Of a DNA stretch of 64,000 nt, positions 49,532-59,100 are shown piece by piece. The translations under genes were made by a program, and so were the position numbers. Within the stretch, counting starts at the first letter, position 1, and each line of letters opens with the position of its first letter. Below the pieces are notes generated by a model. The model did no database searches and was not told the origin of the DNA. It was given only the letters and a program-made list of their open reading frames with translations. The stretch is from Pseudomonas mohnii (GTDB lineage Bacteria > Pseudomonadota > Gammaproteobacteria > Pseudomonadales > Pseudomonadaceae): the NCBI RefSeq assembly GCF_900105115.1, contig NZ_FNRV01000001.1, positions 2,961,501 through 3,025,500 on the forward strand, in the 5' to 3' direction.

Positions 49532-51073
49532 ATGTTTTTAAATCATGTTTTGAGACCGACAGCGCTCGCCGTCGCGATTGCCGTTGGCCTTAGTGGTTGC
49601 GCCCACGTCGATCAGTACATGGGGCAGTCTTCCGGGACAAGCGCCTGCGTTGCCGGTGGCGCGGTGGGTGCGGTCCTGGGGGTTGCAGTCGTCGCGTTAA
49701 CCAAGGGCGACGCCAATGCCTACAAGAAAGGTGCATTGATCGGCGCAGGCGCCGGGTGTGGCGTCGCGCTGCTGTACCGCGAGCGGGTGCAGAAGCTTCA
49801 GGCTGTCGCAAAAGAAGAAGGCCTGGTGATGCAGGTCAGCGAGTTGAATGCCAACGTCGCCCAGCCTGCGGCCACACCGAACGTGCAGTCCGTGGGTGTT
49901 GAAGCTCAACTGCAGTCATCCGAAATGTTTGCTGTTGGTTCCGCGGAGCTGACCACTGAAGGCAGGCGGAAACTGACGCGCCTGGCCGCAGCATTGGCCG
50001 ACAAGCAACCAGCCCCCCAACAAACCCCTCAGACGCTCAAGAAGATTCTGGTGGTTGGCCACACCGATGCGACCGGTGCGGCTGAATTCAACCAGAAACT
50101 GTCCGAGCAACGCGCTCGTGCCGTGGGCCAGATCCTTGCGGATGCCGGTATCGCTCGCCAGGACATTTACTATCAGGGCGCCGGGGCGTCTCGACCTCTC
50201 GCCAGTAACGACACAGAGCAAGGTCGTACCGAGAACCGTCGCGTCGAATTCGTCGAGATCGACAACGAGAAATTGCTGGTTGAACGCGTCCGTAGCGAGC
50301 GCAGTAACGCCAAGTACCTGGCACATGGCACCGCGCCTGCGGCCAAGGCCAAACCGGCCGTGGCTAAATCGACCCCGGCCAAACCTGTCGTGACGGCGAG
50401 TCAACAGCCTGCGGTGCAAGTGCCACAACCGGTTGCCCAGGCGCCGGCCTCCACGACGGCTTCCCCTGCCAAATCAGCCATTGTTCCGCTGGGCGGTGAA
50501 GGAGGTGTCGACTTCGGCGGTAATGCTGTCACCGACACTCGCTCGATCCTGGCCATGGGCATCACACCCAAAAGCTCGCCCTTCTCCTTGATTGGCACCG
50601 CCAATGCGACTGCACCCTTGAGTTCATGTGTCGCCGACCTTCCCCGTATCGAAGGCCAAGTCAAGAACCTGGCCGATGACAAGCCGCTGAACGAGTTCGC
50701 GACCAACGAATTCTTCCCTGGCCTGACTGGCAAGCCCTGGGCAACTGCGGTCAACGGTCACTCCGTCACCGTTGGCCCGATTGCGGTTTTGCGTGACGAC
50801 GCCAAGGTCGCTCAAGCGCCGAAAATGCAGTTCATCACCGACTACGCAACCCCGCAAAAGCATCAGAGTCAGCCATACCTCTCCGTCGCTAATACCTATG
50901 AAGGGGAGAACAAGATTCTTTATCGGGTGTTTGCCGTCGACCAGTCCAAGTCCCCAGTGACTTGCATGGACATCGTTTTCGACAAGCGTGCTGGCAGCGC
51001 CATCGCTGGCGAAATCTATTACCCGAAACAGGGTGACGCTTACGTCGCTCAGTTCACACCGAAGCGCCGATAA
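49532..51073 (+). CDS. OmpA-domain lipoprotein with unknown C-terminal domain
   Basis: 513 residues. Lipoprotein signal with lipobox LSGC (cysteine 23); a glycine-zipper hydrophobic stretch (about 37-82, AGGAVGAVLGVAVVAL and ALIGAGAGCGVALL); an OmpA/MotB peptidoglycan-binding domain (about 124-246) with the diaminopimelate-binding residues in VGHTDATG and NRRVEF; an Ala/Pro/Lys-rich linker (about 270-320); and a C-terminal domain of about 150 residues that I do not recognise. Should sit in the outer membrane and hold peptidoglycan. The ATG at 49532 begins the signal. First gene of a three-gene module. Confidence 0.8.
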   Translation: MFLNHVLRPTALAVAIAVGLSGCAHVDQYMGQSSGTSACVAGGAVGAVLGVAVVALTKGDANAYKKGALIGAGAGCGVALLYRERVQKLQAVAKEEGLVMQVSELNANVAQPAATPNVQSVGVEAQLQSSEMFAVGSAELTTEGRRKLTRLAAALADKQPAPQQTPQTLKKILVVGHTDATGAAEFNQKLSEQRARAVGQILADAGIARQDIYYQGAGASRPLASNDTEQGRTENRRVEFVEIDNEKLLVERVRSERSNAKYLAHGTAPAAKAKPAVAKSTPAKPVVTASQQPAVQVPQPVAQAPASTTASPAKSAIVPLGGEGGVDFGGNAVTDTRSILAMGITPKSSPFSLIGTANATAPLSSCVADLPRIEGQVKNLADDKPLNEFATNEFFPGLTGKPWATAVNGHSVTVGPIAVLRDDAKVAQAPKMQFITDYATPQKHQSQPYLSVANTYEGENKILYRVFAVDQSKSPVTCMDIVFDKRAGSAIAGEIYYPKQGDAYVAQFTPKRR

Positions 51074-51090
51074 GTCTAGAGGGACACGCA

Positions 51091-52893
51091 ATGCTCGAAA
51101 TTTTCCGTTCGTTTTTCACCGCGTACTGGTACGTGATCATTCCGGTGGTCTTTACCGTCCTGCTTTCAATCCCGGTGATTGTCTACTGGTCGTCATTCAA
51201 GTACTGGCTTATGAAAGTCCGTATTCGCTTGCCCGGACTTGGCCGCATCAGTCACTGGGTCAAACATCCCGGTGAAAAGGAAAAGCCAAGCGATACCAAC
51301 GCCAAGCCCATCGGTTTTCTTTCATCCGAGCTGGAGCTGTGCTCGTTCTACGATAAGTACTACCGGGAACATCAGCCCTCGGAAGCCAATTTCCGTCGCA
51401 GCCAGGACTACCTCGGCAAGATCCAGGAGGACGGCCGGCGGGAGAAAGGCCTTGGCCTGTGGACGCTGATCATCGTCCTGATGCTGATCGAGGCCACGGC
51501 CTTCGGTTTCGCGCTGGCGCCTTTTGCCCTGACACTGGCCACACCAAACACCGCACTGGCCGGCGCTTTCGCCATCGGCCTGGTGATCTCGATCATCGGT
51601 TTGTTCCTTTCCGAATTTGCCGGCCGCGCGCTCTACAAGAACCGCGTCGTCGACAACATCATGTCTTATGAAAACCTGCGCCGCACAGGCGCGGGCGGCG
51701 ACATGATCAGTACTCACATCATCACCATCGACAACACCAACGACGACGATAGCTGCGCGCCCTATCAACAAATGCTGAACCGCGTAAAAGTGGACAAAGA
51801 TGGCGACATGCCAGCCAAGCGCTTCACCATGCTGATCGGCTATGGCGTATTCATCATTGGTCTGGCGGTGGCCGCGTTTTGGGTCCGTACCGAGACGCTC
51901 AACGCTCAAGAATCCGACTTGATCGCCAATCCACCTGCAGTGATGCAGTCCGCAGATGACTTCCCGGCGGCAGACAACGTGCCGATTCCGGATGACATGA
52001 AAACCCTGTCCGACAGTGCCACCCACAAATCGGCTCAAGATCAGATCGATTCGTTGCACCGTGCATCGCTGGTCACCTTTGCCGTACTGAGCGGTCTGTT
52101 TATCTTTATCCAGGCGAGCTCGACGTACCTGGCCTTCATCTTCGGTTTTGCCGGCACACACTCACGCAAGGCCTGGGAACGGACGCACAAATTCTCCAGC
52201 GCCGACGACTTCATGCGTTACCACGCCAACAAAGCCCGTGGGGTTGCCAACGATGCCCAGGCCTCGCTGGGCACGTTGCAAGGTTTGCAAATGAAGGTGT
52301 TCCGCGTCGGCGGTAAAGAACTGGAAGCGCTGCGTTCGGACCTGTTGAACCGCACGTTCGAGTCCTATATCGCCCAGGAAGACGAAAAGAACGCAGCCAA
52401 GGCGCGCAAGAATGTCACCGACAACCTGGGCAAAGAAAGCCGCAAGGTCATTGAAAACTACTTCAAGAAGGTCGTGGCAGATCTGTCCGCCGCGATTGAA
52501 GCCGGTGACAACGCAAGGATCAACGACCTGATCTCGGTGGCCGGCCCTCGTTTCGAGCAAATCGCCGACAATGATCCGACGCTGGCAGATTTCAAAAAGC
52601 AGTTTGCCGGACTGAGCATTTTTAACGCCAAACCCAACGCGGCACCAACGACCGCCGCCGTTGTTGCACCGGTCGAGCCCCCCGTGGCCGAAGTCGCCCA
52701 AGCCGTTGAAGCAGCCCCGACGCCGACGCCGACTGCCGCACCTGCGCAGACAACCTTTGATCACAACGCCTTCGGCGACCTGACCGGCTACGAGGAAGAC
52801 GACATCGACTACGTGGCCAACAAAAAAGGCGTGGACGCCGCCGTCATCCGCCGCGCCCGCAAACTCCAGCTACTCGACAAGTCGGAGGCTTAA
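51091..52893 (+). CDS. polytopic inner-membrane protein of the envelope module
   Basis: 600 residues, no family recognised. Hydrophobic helices at about 10-30, 125-140, 145-170, 247-266 and 330-355. Between the fourth and fifth is a polar loop (NAQESDLIANPPAVM...). After the last helix comes a long charged helical region (about 360-520), then an Ala/Pro linker (about 527-565) and a short acidic tail (FGDLTGYEEDDIDYVANKKG). The layout of membrane core, coiled cytoplasmic region and terminal motif suggests a scaffold or energy-coupling part, but nothing shows MotA/TolQ identity. Its stop overlaps the next start (TAATG). Confidence 0.75.
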   Translation: MLEIFRSFFTAYWYVIIPVVFTVLLSIPVIVYWSSFKYWLMKVRIRLPGLGRISHWVKHPGEKEKPSDTNAKPIGFLSSELELCSFYDKYYREHQPSEANFRRSQDYLGKIQEDGRREKGLGLWTLIIVLMLIEATAFGFALAPFALTLATPNTALAGAFAIGLVISIIGLFLSEFAGRALYKNRVVDNIMSYENLRRTGAGGDMISTHIITIDNTNDDDSCAPYQQMLNRVKVDKDGDMPAKRFTMLIGYGVFIIGLAVAAFWVRTETLNAQESDLIANPPAVMQSADDFPAADNVPIPDDMKTLSDSATHKSAQDQIDSLHRASLVTFAVLSGLFIFIQASSTYLAFIFGFAGTHSRKAWERTHKFSSADDFMRYHANKARGVANDAQASLGTLQGLQMKVFRVGGKELEALRSDLLNRTFESYIAQEDEKNAAKARKNVTDNLGKESRKVIENYFKKVVADLSAAIEAGDNARINDLISVAGPRFEQIADNDPTLADFKKQFAGLSIFNAKPNAAPTTAAVVAPVEPPVAEVAQAVEAAPTPTPTAAPAQTTFDHNAFGDLTGYEEDDIDYVANKKGVDAAVIRRARKLQLLDKSEA

Positions 52894-53726
52894 TGAAGTT
52901 CAAGAGCCTGATCCTGGCTCTGGCATTTGCCCCCGCTGCCCTCGTGGCAGCGGAGCGCAATGATGTCCCGAGCTGCTACGCCCAAGCGAAAATCGAGAAC
53001 TTTCGCAGTGCACCTTCCGGCCGCCTACTGACCGTCGTTGTCGATCAGACAACGCCATTGACGCCTGACTTGCAAAAAACCGCCTGGGGCCACATCAAGC
53101 GCTTTATCCAGCCCGGTGACAAGCTGCGGCTTTACTCGTTCAGCGCCTACCTGGAAGGTCACTACACCCGTCTGCAATTCGCCGGCGAGCTTGAAAAACC
53201 GATCGATCCGGCCGTACTCGGCGACGTACCGATGATGGCCAGCCGAAAGTTCGATGCCTGCCTGAAGGGTCAGTCTGCTGCGTTGTACCAACGGTTCGGA
53301 AAGGCTTTTTCCAACGCAATGGGCAAATCCAGCTCGGACATTCCGCGCAGCGAAATCCTGTTCAGCCTGAAGTCCATCGGCGATGACATCAAAAATGCCG
53401 AAGGCGTGAACGAGCGGGTCATCCTGCTGATGTCCGACATGCTCGAATACAGTGACTTCGGCAGCTTCTACACCAACAACGGCATCCGCGAGATAAACCC
53501 TGCCGTGGAATTGGCGAAGGTCGAAAAACAGCAATTGCTGGCAGATTTTTCCGGGGCCAGGGTCTACGTTCACGGCGCCGCATTCGTGCCTACACAAATC
53601 AAGAACGGCTATCGTAGCGGCAAGATGATCCAGAACCTCGAAGGTTTCTGGCGCCGTTATTTCGAGAAATCGAACGCAGAACTCAAAGGCTTCGGCAACC
53701 CGGAATTGACGATCGCAGTCGAGTGA
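52893..53726 (+). CDS. exported von-Willebrand-A-like protein of the envelope module
   Basis: 277 residues with a signal peptide (KFKSLILALAFAPAALVAA). The mature part has the strand order of a vWA domain: LLTVVVDQTTPLT at the first strand (a degenerate D-x-T instead of the D-x-S-x-S metal site), LRLYSFSAYLEG, and VILLMSDMLEYSDF at a later strand with an acidic residue. This is inferred from pattern only. Translated directly from the TAATG overlap with the membrane gene. Probably periplasmic partner of the two upstream products. Confidence 0.7.
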   Translation: MKFKSLILALAFAPAALVAAERNDVPSCYAQAKIENFRSAPSGRLLTVVVDQTTPLTPDLQKTAWGHIKRFIQPGDKLRLYSFSAYLEGHYTRLQFAGELEKPIDPAVLGDVPMMASRKFDACLKGQSAALYQRFGKAFSNAMGKSSSDIPRSEILFSLKSIGDDIKNAEGVNERVILLMSDMLEYSDFGSFYTNNGIREINPAVELAKVEKQQLLADFSGARVYVHGAAFVPTQIKNGYRSGKMIQNLEGFWRRYFEKSNAELKGFGNPELTIAVE

Positions 53727-53887
53727 TTACAGGGCCACCAGCGGACGGTCCTTTCACACAACCGCCTCTTGCCAGAGCTTGACCTGAGGCTTGAACAACT
53801 TCGGCAATCCGTCACCTGACATGAACAACCCGGCGTCTTGATACAGATGGATGAACGCCAGGAATAGAATGACAGGACAGGTTCCAC

Positions 53888-53927
53888 GACAAAGCCCTCG
53901 CAGCAATACGAGGGCTTTGTTGTTTCT
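53888..53927 (+). terminator. terminator of the three-gene module; right copy of a flanking repeat
   Basis: Stem ACAAAGCCCTCG / CGAGGGCTTTGT with U-rich tail. Bases 53912-53927 are identical to 48946-48961 in the tRNA-Thr terminator. Confidence 0.85.
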
Positions 53928-53947
53928 ACCGCTTTAAAACCCGGGTC

Positions 53948-54658
53948 TTAGTGACCCGCGCTCTGACCACCATCGACGTGCAGGATTTCGCCAGTGACAA
54001 ATTTGGCGCCGTCCAGGTACACGACCGCGTTAGCAATGTCATCGATCTCGCCCATGTGCCCGACCGGGTGCAGAGCGCCCAGTGCGGCGTGGGTTTCTTC
54101 GCCGTGCATCGGGGTCTTGATGATGCCTGGCGACACTGCGTTCACCCGAATGCCGCGCTTGGCGTACTCGATGGCCAGGGATTTGGTCGCCGCGTTCAGG
54201 CCACCTTTGGTCAGCGAGGCCAGTACCGATGGCACGCCGTCGATGGCGTGGTCCACCAGGCTGGTGGTGATGTTGACGACGTGGCCGCTGCCGTTTTTCT
54301 CCATCTCGGCAATGGCCAGCTGGGTGATGTAGAAGAAGCCGTTGAGGTTCACCGACAGCACGTTGGCGTAGTCTTCAGCGGTGTACGCGGTGAACGGCTT
54401 GGCGATGAAGATCCCGGCATTGTTAACCAGCGTATCGATACGGCCAAAACGTGCGATCGCTTCACGGATGACGCGCTGTGCGGTGGCCGGTTCGCCGATG
54501 TCGCCGGCCACAGTGAGGATGTCCGGATCGGTCGACGGCTTGATCGAACGCGAAGTGGCGACGATCTGGTAACCGAGTTCACGGAAGGCCTTGACCATGC
54601 CGTCGCCGAGACCTTGGGATGCGCCAGTGATGACAACGACTTTTTTCGAATTGCTCAT
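53948..54658 (-). CDS. SDR-family oxidoreductase-like protein lacking the catalytic tyrosine
   Basis: 236 residues, short-chain dehydrogenase fold: NAD(P) loop VVITGASQGLGDGMV, LVNNAGIFIAKPF, and NAVSPGIIKTPM. The catalytic YxxxK is changed: the lysine is present in LASLTKGGLNAATKS, but alanine stands four residues before it where tyrosine is required (GCC codon on the minus strand). Reductase activity is therefore uncertain. AGAGG eight bases before the ATG at 54658. It lies 43 bases downstream of the FrnE-like gene in the same direction, so likely one operon. Confidence 0.88.
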   Translation of the reverse strand: MSNSKKVVVITGASQGLGDGMVKAFRELGYQIVATSRSIKPSTDPDILTVAGDIGEPATAQRVIREAIARFGRIDTLVNNAGIFIAKPFTAYTAEDYANVLSVNLNGFFYITQLAIAEMEKNGSGHVVNITTSLVDHAIDGVPSVLASLTKGGLNAATKSLAIEYAKRGIRVNAVSPGIIKTPMHGEETHAALGALHPVGHMGEIDDIANAVVYLDGAKFVTGEILHVDGGQSAGH

Positions 54659-54701
54659 GATGAACCTCTGCTGATAAATGATGATTTGAAAAAACAAGTA
54701 A

Positions 54702-55358
54702 TCAGGCTTCGGCGGAGGCCGACGCCATTTGTCTCAACATCTGCTCGTAGTACTCGACCGATTGCGAACCGGACACCAGATGACGGTCGTTCAACACCAG
54801 GGCCGGGACCGAATTGATACCGCGCTGCTGGTAAAAAGCCTCAAGTTCACGCACCTCGGCGGCGTACGCGCCAGACGCCAACACCTCGCTCGCCTGTTCC
54901 TGGTCCAACCCGGCTTCTGCCGCCAACCGCGCCAGCGTCTGCTGATCACTCGGGTTCTGGCCTTCGCTGAAGTAAGCGCGAAGCAGGATCTTCTTCAGCG
55001 CCACCTGACGCCCTTGCTCCAACGCCCAAAGCAGCAAGCGGTGAGCGTCGAAGGTGTTGTAGAAGTGGGTGCGCTTCTCCAGGTCGAACTTGAAGCCGAT
55101 GGCATTGCCGCGTTCGATCTGCATCGCTTTGCCATTGGCGACGTCTTGGGCGGTACGACCGTATTTGCGCATCAGGTGCTCGACGGCTTTTTCGCCTTCG
55201 GCCGGCATGTTCGGGTTCAGCTCGAAAGGCTTGTAGGTCAGCTCGACCGAAACCTCACCCGCCACGTTCTCGATGGCCTGCTCGAGCGCCGTCGCCCCCA
55301 GAGCGCACCATGGGCACACCACGTCGGAGACGAAATCGATGGTCACCGACGGCGTCAT
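54702..55358 (-). CDS. DsbA-family/FrnE-like oxidoreductase
   Basis: 218 residues, cytoplasmic (no signal peptide), thioredoxin fold with the FrnE-type site DVVCPWCALGA (cysteines 15 and 18), a helical insertion, and the cis-proline region INSVPALVLNDRHLVSGSQ. FrnE-like proteins are thiol-disulfide isomerases linked to stress or polyketide genes. Its start overlaps the tautomerase stop (ATGA). Confidence 0.92.
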   Translation of the reverse strand: MTPSVTIDFVSDVVCPWCALGATALEQAIENVAGEVSVELTYKPFELNPNMPAEGEKAVEHLMRKYGRTAQDVANGKAMQIERGNAIGFKFDLEKRTHFYNTFDAHRLLLWALEQGRQVALKKILLRAYFSEGQNPSDQQTLARLAAEAGLDQEQASEVLASGAYAAEVRELEAFYQQRGINSVPALVLNDRHLVSGSQSVEYYEQMLRQMASASAEA

Positions 55359-55573
55359 GACTGCCCCTCTTGCGCCAGTTGCTGGCGGTACTGAGTGGTG
55401 GTGATCCCGGCGTAACCCCAGTTATCGGTGTCGACTTCCTCGATCACGATGTGGGTCAGGTCTGGACGCTTGTTGAGGACACGTTCCAGTGTTTCAGTGA
55501 TTTCCGCGATCACCTGAGCTTTCTGCTCAGTGGTCACGCCATCGCGGGTGATGCGCACGCTTACGAAAGGCAT
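55355..55573 (-). CDS. 4-oxalocrotonate tautomerase-family protein
   Basis: 72 residues. MPFVSVRITRDGVT places proline 2 as the catalytic amino-terminal base after methionine removal; KAQVIAEITETLERVL and IVIEEVDTDNWGYAG are the family pattern. First gene of the tautomerase - FrnE-like - SDR operon. Substrate unknown. Confidence 0.9.
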   Translation of the reverse strand: MPFVSVRITRDGVTTEQKAQVIAEITETLERVLNKRPDLTHIVIEEVDTDNWGYAGITTTQYRQQLAQEGQS

Positions 55574-55782
55574 TGAGGAATCTCCAGTGACCTTCCCGTC
55601 GGGATGATGGGAGAGGCGTTGGAGCTCAATGTATGGCGTTCGCTGGAGGGGATAAAGGTGGGGATGGGAACATCATTAGTTACGCTGTGTAATTAGTAAT
55701 TCGGTTCATAGACAGTGCTCTATGTGAAAAGGATTCCCGTCTGTTTTCCCCCGCTTCCAGGTTTCGCTCCGAAATCTCAAGG

Positions 55783-55815
55783 AAGGCCCCGCAGTAATGT
55801 GGGGCCTTCTTTTTC
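55783..55815 (+). terminator. plus-strand terminator with no gene upstream
   Basis: Stem AAGGCCCC / GGGGCCTT with a 12-base loop and a T-rich tail. No plus-strand gene lies upstream in the 210 bases since the divergent tautomerase start. An 18-base hairpin CATAGACAGTGCTCTATG lies at 55707-55724. It could end a small RNA, be an attenuator for the effector locus, or be what remains of a deleted gene. Confidence 0.7.
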
Positions 55816-55947
55816 TGGAAGAGCCAAACGAAAAATCCCACACAACAAAAACACGTTTCCCACACAAGAAACCGAGCCGCCCTGCATTAATCCCGTATTC
55901 ACTCATCCACAGTCCCGCCCTTACTAAACCAGCACAAGGGATGTGTG

Positions 55948-56103
55948 ATGTTCAGCCCTGCCGACCCAGCCTCTTTTATCCAGGACAAACAGGGATTCAA
56001 TCAGAACCTGCAAGTCCTTGAGTCCACCGGCAAGGAAGCCATCCGCCGACCTTTGCGCCTTGATCTGAAACGCAGCACCCACTGCACGCAGGTTAAGTCA
56101 TGA
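55948..56103 (+). pseudogene. 51-codon remnant of a VgrG N-terminus
   Basis: A short open frame from an ATG with AAGGGA six bases upstream. The product starts MFSPADPASFIQDKQGF and continues with LQVLESTGKEAIRRPLRLDL, which reads like the first 40-45 residues of type VI spike protein VgrG (MF-PAN...F-L...LQVLSFTG-EAI-QP). The frame then leaves the VgrG pattern and stops at 56103. The remaining 600 or more residues of a VgrG are missing. Its TGA overlaps the ATG of the large effector gene, so the stub may still serve to couple translation. If not a relic it would be an unknown 51-residue protein. Confidence 0.6.
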
Positions 56104-59100
56104 AGCGCCTGGGAAGATTGTCCGCCGGTCCTTGCTGCGAGCCCGACAGGCTGATCGTCCAGGTGATCGGCACCGGCCATTCCAAAGACCAGCGCCTGGT
56201 GCTCTTCGACCGGTCAGGCATTGAACCGCTGCCGGCCCTGACCGATGAGGTGGATCGCGAAACGGAGCGTTTATTCAGCGTCCACTGCGAGCTGTTCGTG
56301 TGGAACTGGTACGCCCGGTACGAGCATCAGTTGTGGCTGGAAATTGCCACGACCCATGGGGCGCCCATTCGCCTGCCGTTGCTGGAGGACGTACGGATCA
56401 CCCCGCGCCAACTGGATGCGCAGTGGAACCAGATCGTCCCCGTCGTGCCTTTCGTCGCGCTGCCCGGTGCGCGCAGCCGCCACGACCTCGGCACGCCGGT
56501 CCTGTGCCGCAGCGGCTTTGTCTATGTGTTTTACCGCGGGCGCCTGTGGCGTGAACTGGAAGTGCGGCAGGACGGCGAACGCACGACTTACCACGACATT
56601 GACGTGCCGATGTTTCGCGAAGGCCAGGATCTGTGCGACGACTACCGCCTGGCCAGGGGTGTCGCACTCAGCGACATCTGGCTGCCCGCCACCTGGAATC
56701 GGCAACCGGCCGAAGCGGTGCAACTGTGTTTCAGCGAGATCCAGCTCAGTGCTGCCCGCGTCAAACGCCTCGAGGAGGACCCGGAGTTACGCGCCCGGCG
56801 TTGTCAGAGCCCCACGTTGCCGTGCGACAGTCAGACGTTCGAACGGCTTTTCGACCCGCAGCCCGACGGGCAGGCGATGCTCGAGGCCTTCGGGCGCTTC
56901 AATGCGTGGGATGCCCAGGCGTCCGACAGCGCGACGAAAGCCAGCGTCACCTGGCGCAACCTGGCCGAACGCGCTTTTCCGCTCAGCCTGATCGCCCCGC
57001 AACGGGCACGCCAGAGCGGTTTCGAATATGGGCTGGAGCATCCGGGGCGTTACGTATGCGACCTGTCGGGGCAATTTGCCGCACAACGCAAATTCGAAGC
57101 CAGGCGCTGCCTGGCTCAGTGGGAGCAGGGCGCCACGCCGGATGTGCCCGCCACGTTCGAAAGCAGCGCCTGGGCCGACTGCCTCGCCACGCTGTTGCAG
57201 CGCTTGCAAGGAAAGACCCCGCCAGACGATGAAGCGGATCTGTGGCAACCCCAGCCCAGCGTCGTCGACGTGCTGGAGACCGCCCGCCAACGGCGCGTGT
57301 GCGGCGTGCTGCTGGAGGACCCGCGCTACCGTTTGCGGCACCTGCTTTCGCAGATCCGGCAGCAACAGCAATTGCTGGCGCTGTATGCCGAGCGCGCCAG
57401 CCTTTATCCCCACCACGCCAGCGCGGTGATGGTCCAGCAACTGATCGTGCCGGCCACCCTCGGCGGCCAGAAGAACCCGCTGCACGCCTGTTTCGACAAA
57501 GTGAAGGAGGCCGGGCGCCGCGACATCAACCGTTTCACCGCCAGCGCCGAGCGCGCCTTGATCTGGCAACAACTGAACATGGCGCAGGCGCTGCTGGCCG
57601 AGTGCCTGCAGCAACCGGTCACGCAGCAAACCCTGGCCGATCATTTGAGTCAGGACGGCTTTGACTACCTCGCCGCGCTGTTTGCCGTGAGCCAGACGTT
57701 CGCGGCCCTGGCCACGGTGCCCGCGCAACTCGATCCGTTGGCCAGCAACGGCGACGTCACCAACGCGCTGAGCGGCGTGAGTCTCTACAGTCCACGGGCC
57801 AGCGTCGGCCAGACCCTGCTCAACGACATCGCCCACGACCCGGCGCACCCGCTGCACCCGATGCTCTGGCCCGCCGTCGATGAAGCGGCGCTGGCCGCGC
57901 CCTATGTGCCACCCACCCAGACAAACCTCAACGAGGGCGATGGTCATTTACGCGCCGATGACCTCGCCGCATTCGAAAGTCACCCGGGGCCCTATTACCC
58001 GCAGGTCGACCACCTCGACGGCCACTTGCTCAAAGACCTGCTGGCCAGCGGCAGCCTGAACAGCACCCTCACCGGGCAATCGAAAGCGGCCGCCGGTAGC
58101 CTGATCGGCATCTACGAAAACCTCGCGGGCGCCCTGGAAACCGCCAGCAGCGCGGTGAACAAACCGTCCGGGCCACACACCGGCCAGGCCATGCCCGCCA
58201 GCACCTATCTGCACGGCCTCGGCGTGGGGCTGTTGCGCAGCCTGATGCCCAAGACCTTTGGCGACGCGCACTTCATCCAGCGGCGTGACGCCGACCCGCA
58301 GCATTACTACGTTTTTGGCCTGACCGATGTGCCGTCCGGCGATCAGCGGCCACACCGGGTGATGGGTCAGTACCTGGATGCCCAGGGCCGACCGCTGAAG
58401 GTGCGCGACGACGTACTCGACACCCCGTACGCCCTTCGCGAAACCCATCACACGCTGCTGGCGATCCCGCTGAAGCATCCGACGGCGAACAATCTCAGCG
58501 TGCTGAATCAGCGGATCAACGCGGTTTACAAAGCCGATGTGGAGGCGCGGGCGACGGGTGATGCGTACGTGAAAAGTCCGTTGCAGCGGGGCGTGGATGA
58601 GCATGTCGAGTCGGCTAACAGCCGGGTTCATCGCGTGCTGGGCTCGTTGCCGTTTGCGGCGGGGGTTTTGATGTTGGAGGTTTGGAATGTGAGGGTGGAG
58701 AACAATTCGTTCAAACAAACCGAAAGAGAGAAAGGATTCGGAAGAGCATTTCTCGGGATGGGCGGAGCAGCAGTTGATCTTACTATTGCGCTAGAAATGT
58801 TGACGGTAAAATTTGCCAGTACACAGTCTGTTTTAGCGGTTGGGCGAAAAGTGCTATTCAATATCCCTGTTGAGGCCGCTCAGAAATTTTTCGGCCGTCT
58901 AGCAGAACATTTAGCGAAGGAACTCACCGGACGCCTATTTGCACAAATGGCCAGTGGTCTGATTTTTTCGGGTATATGCCTGACAGATGCCTGGTTTGCG
59001 TGGAAATGGGGCGACGATGCCAGCTGGGGCTATCTGATGATGGCTGCGGGCGGCGCCATCAGCGCTCTCAGTAATTTGGTTGTTAGCGGCATCACCTTTC

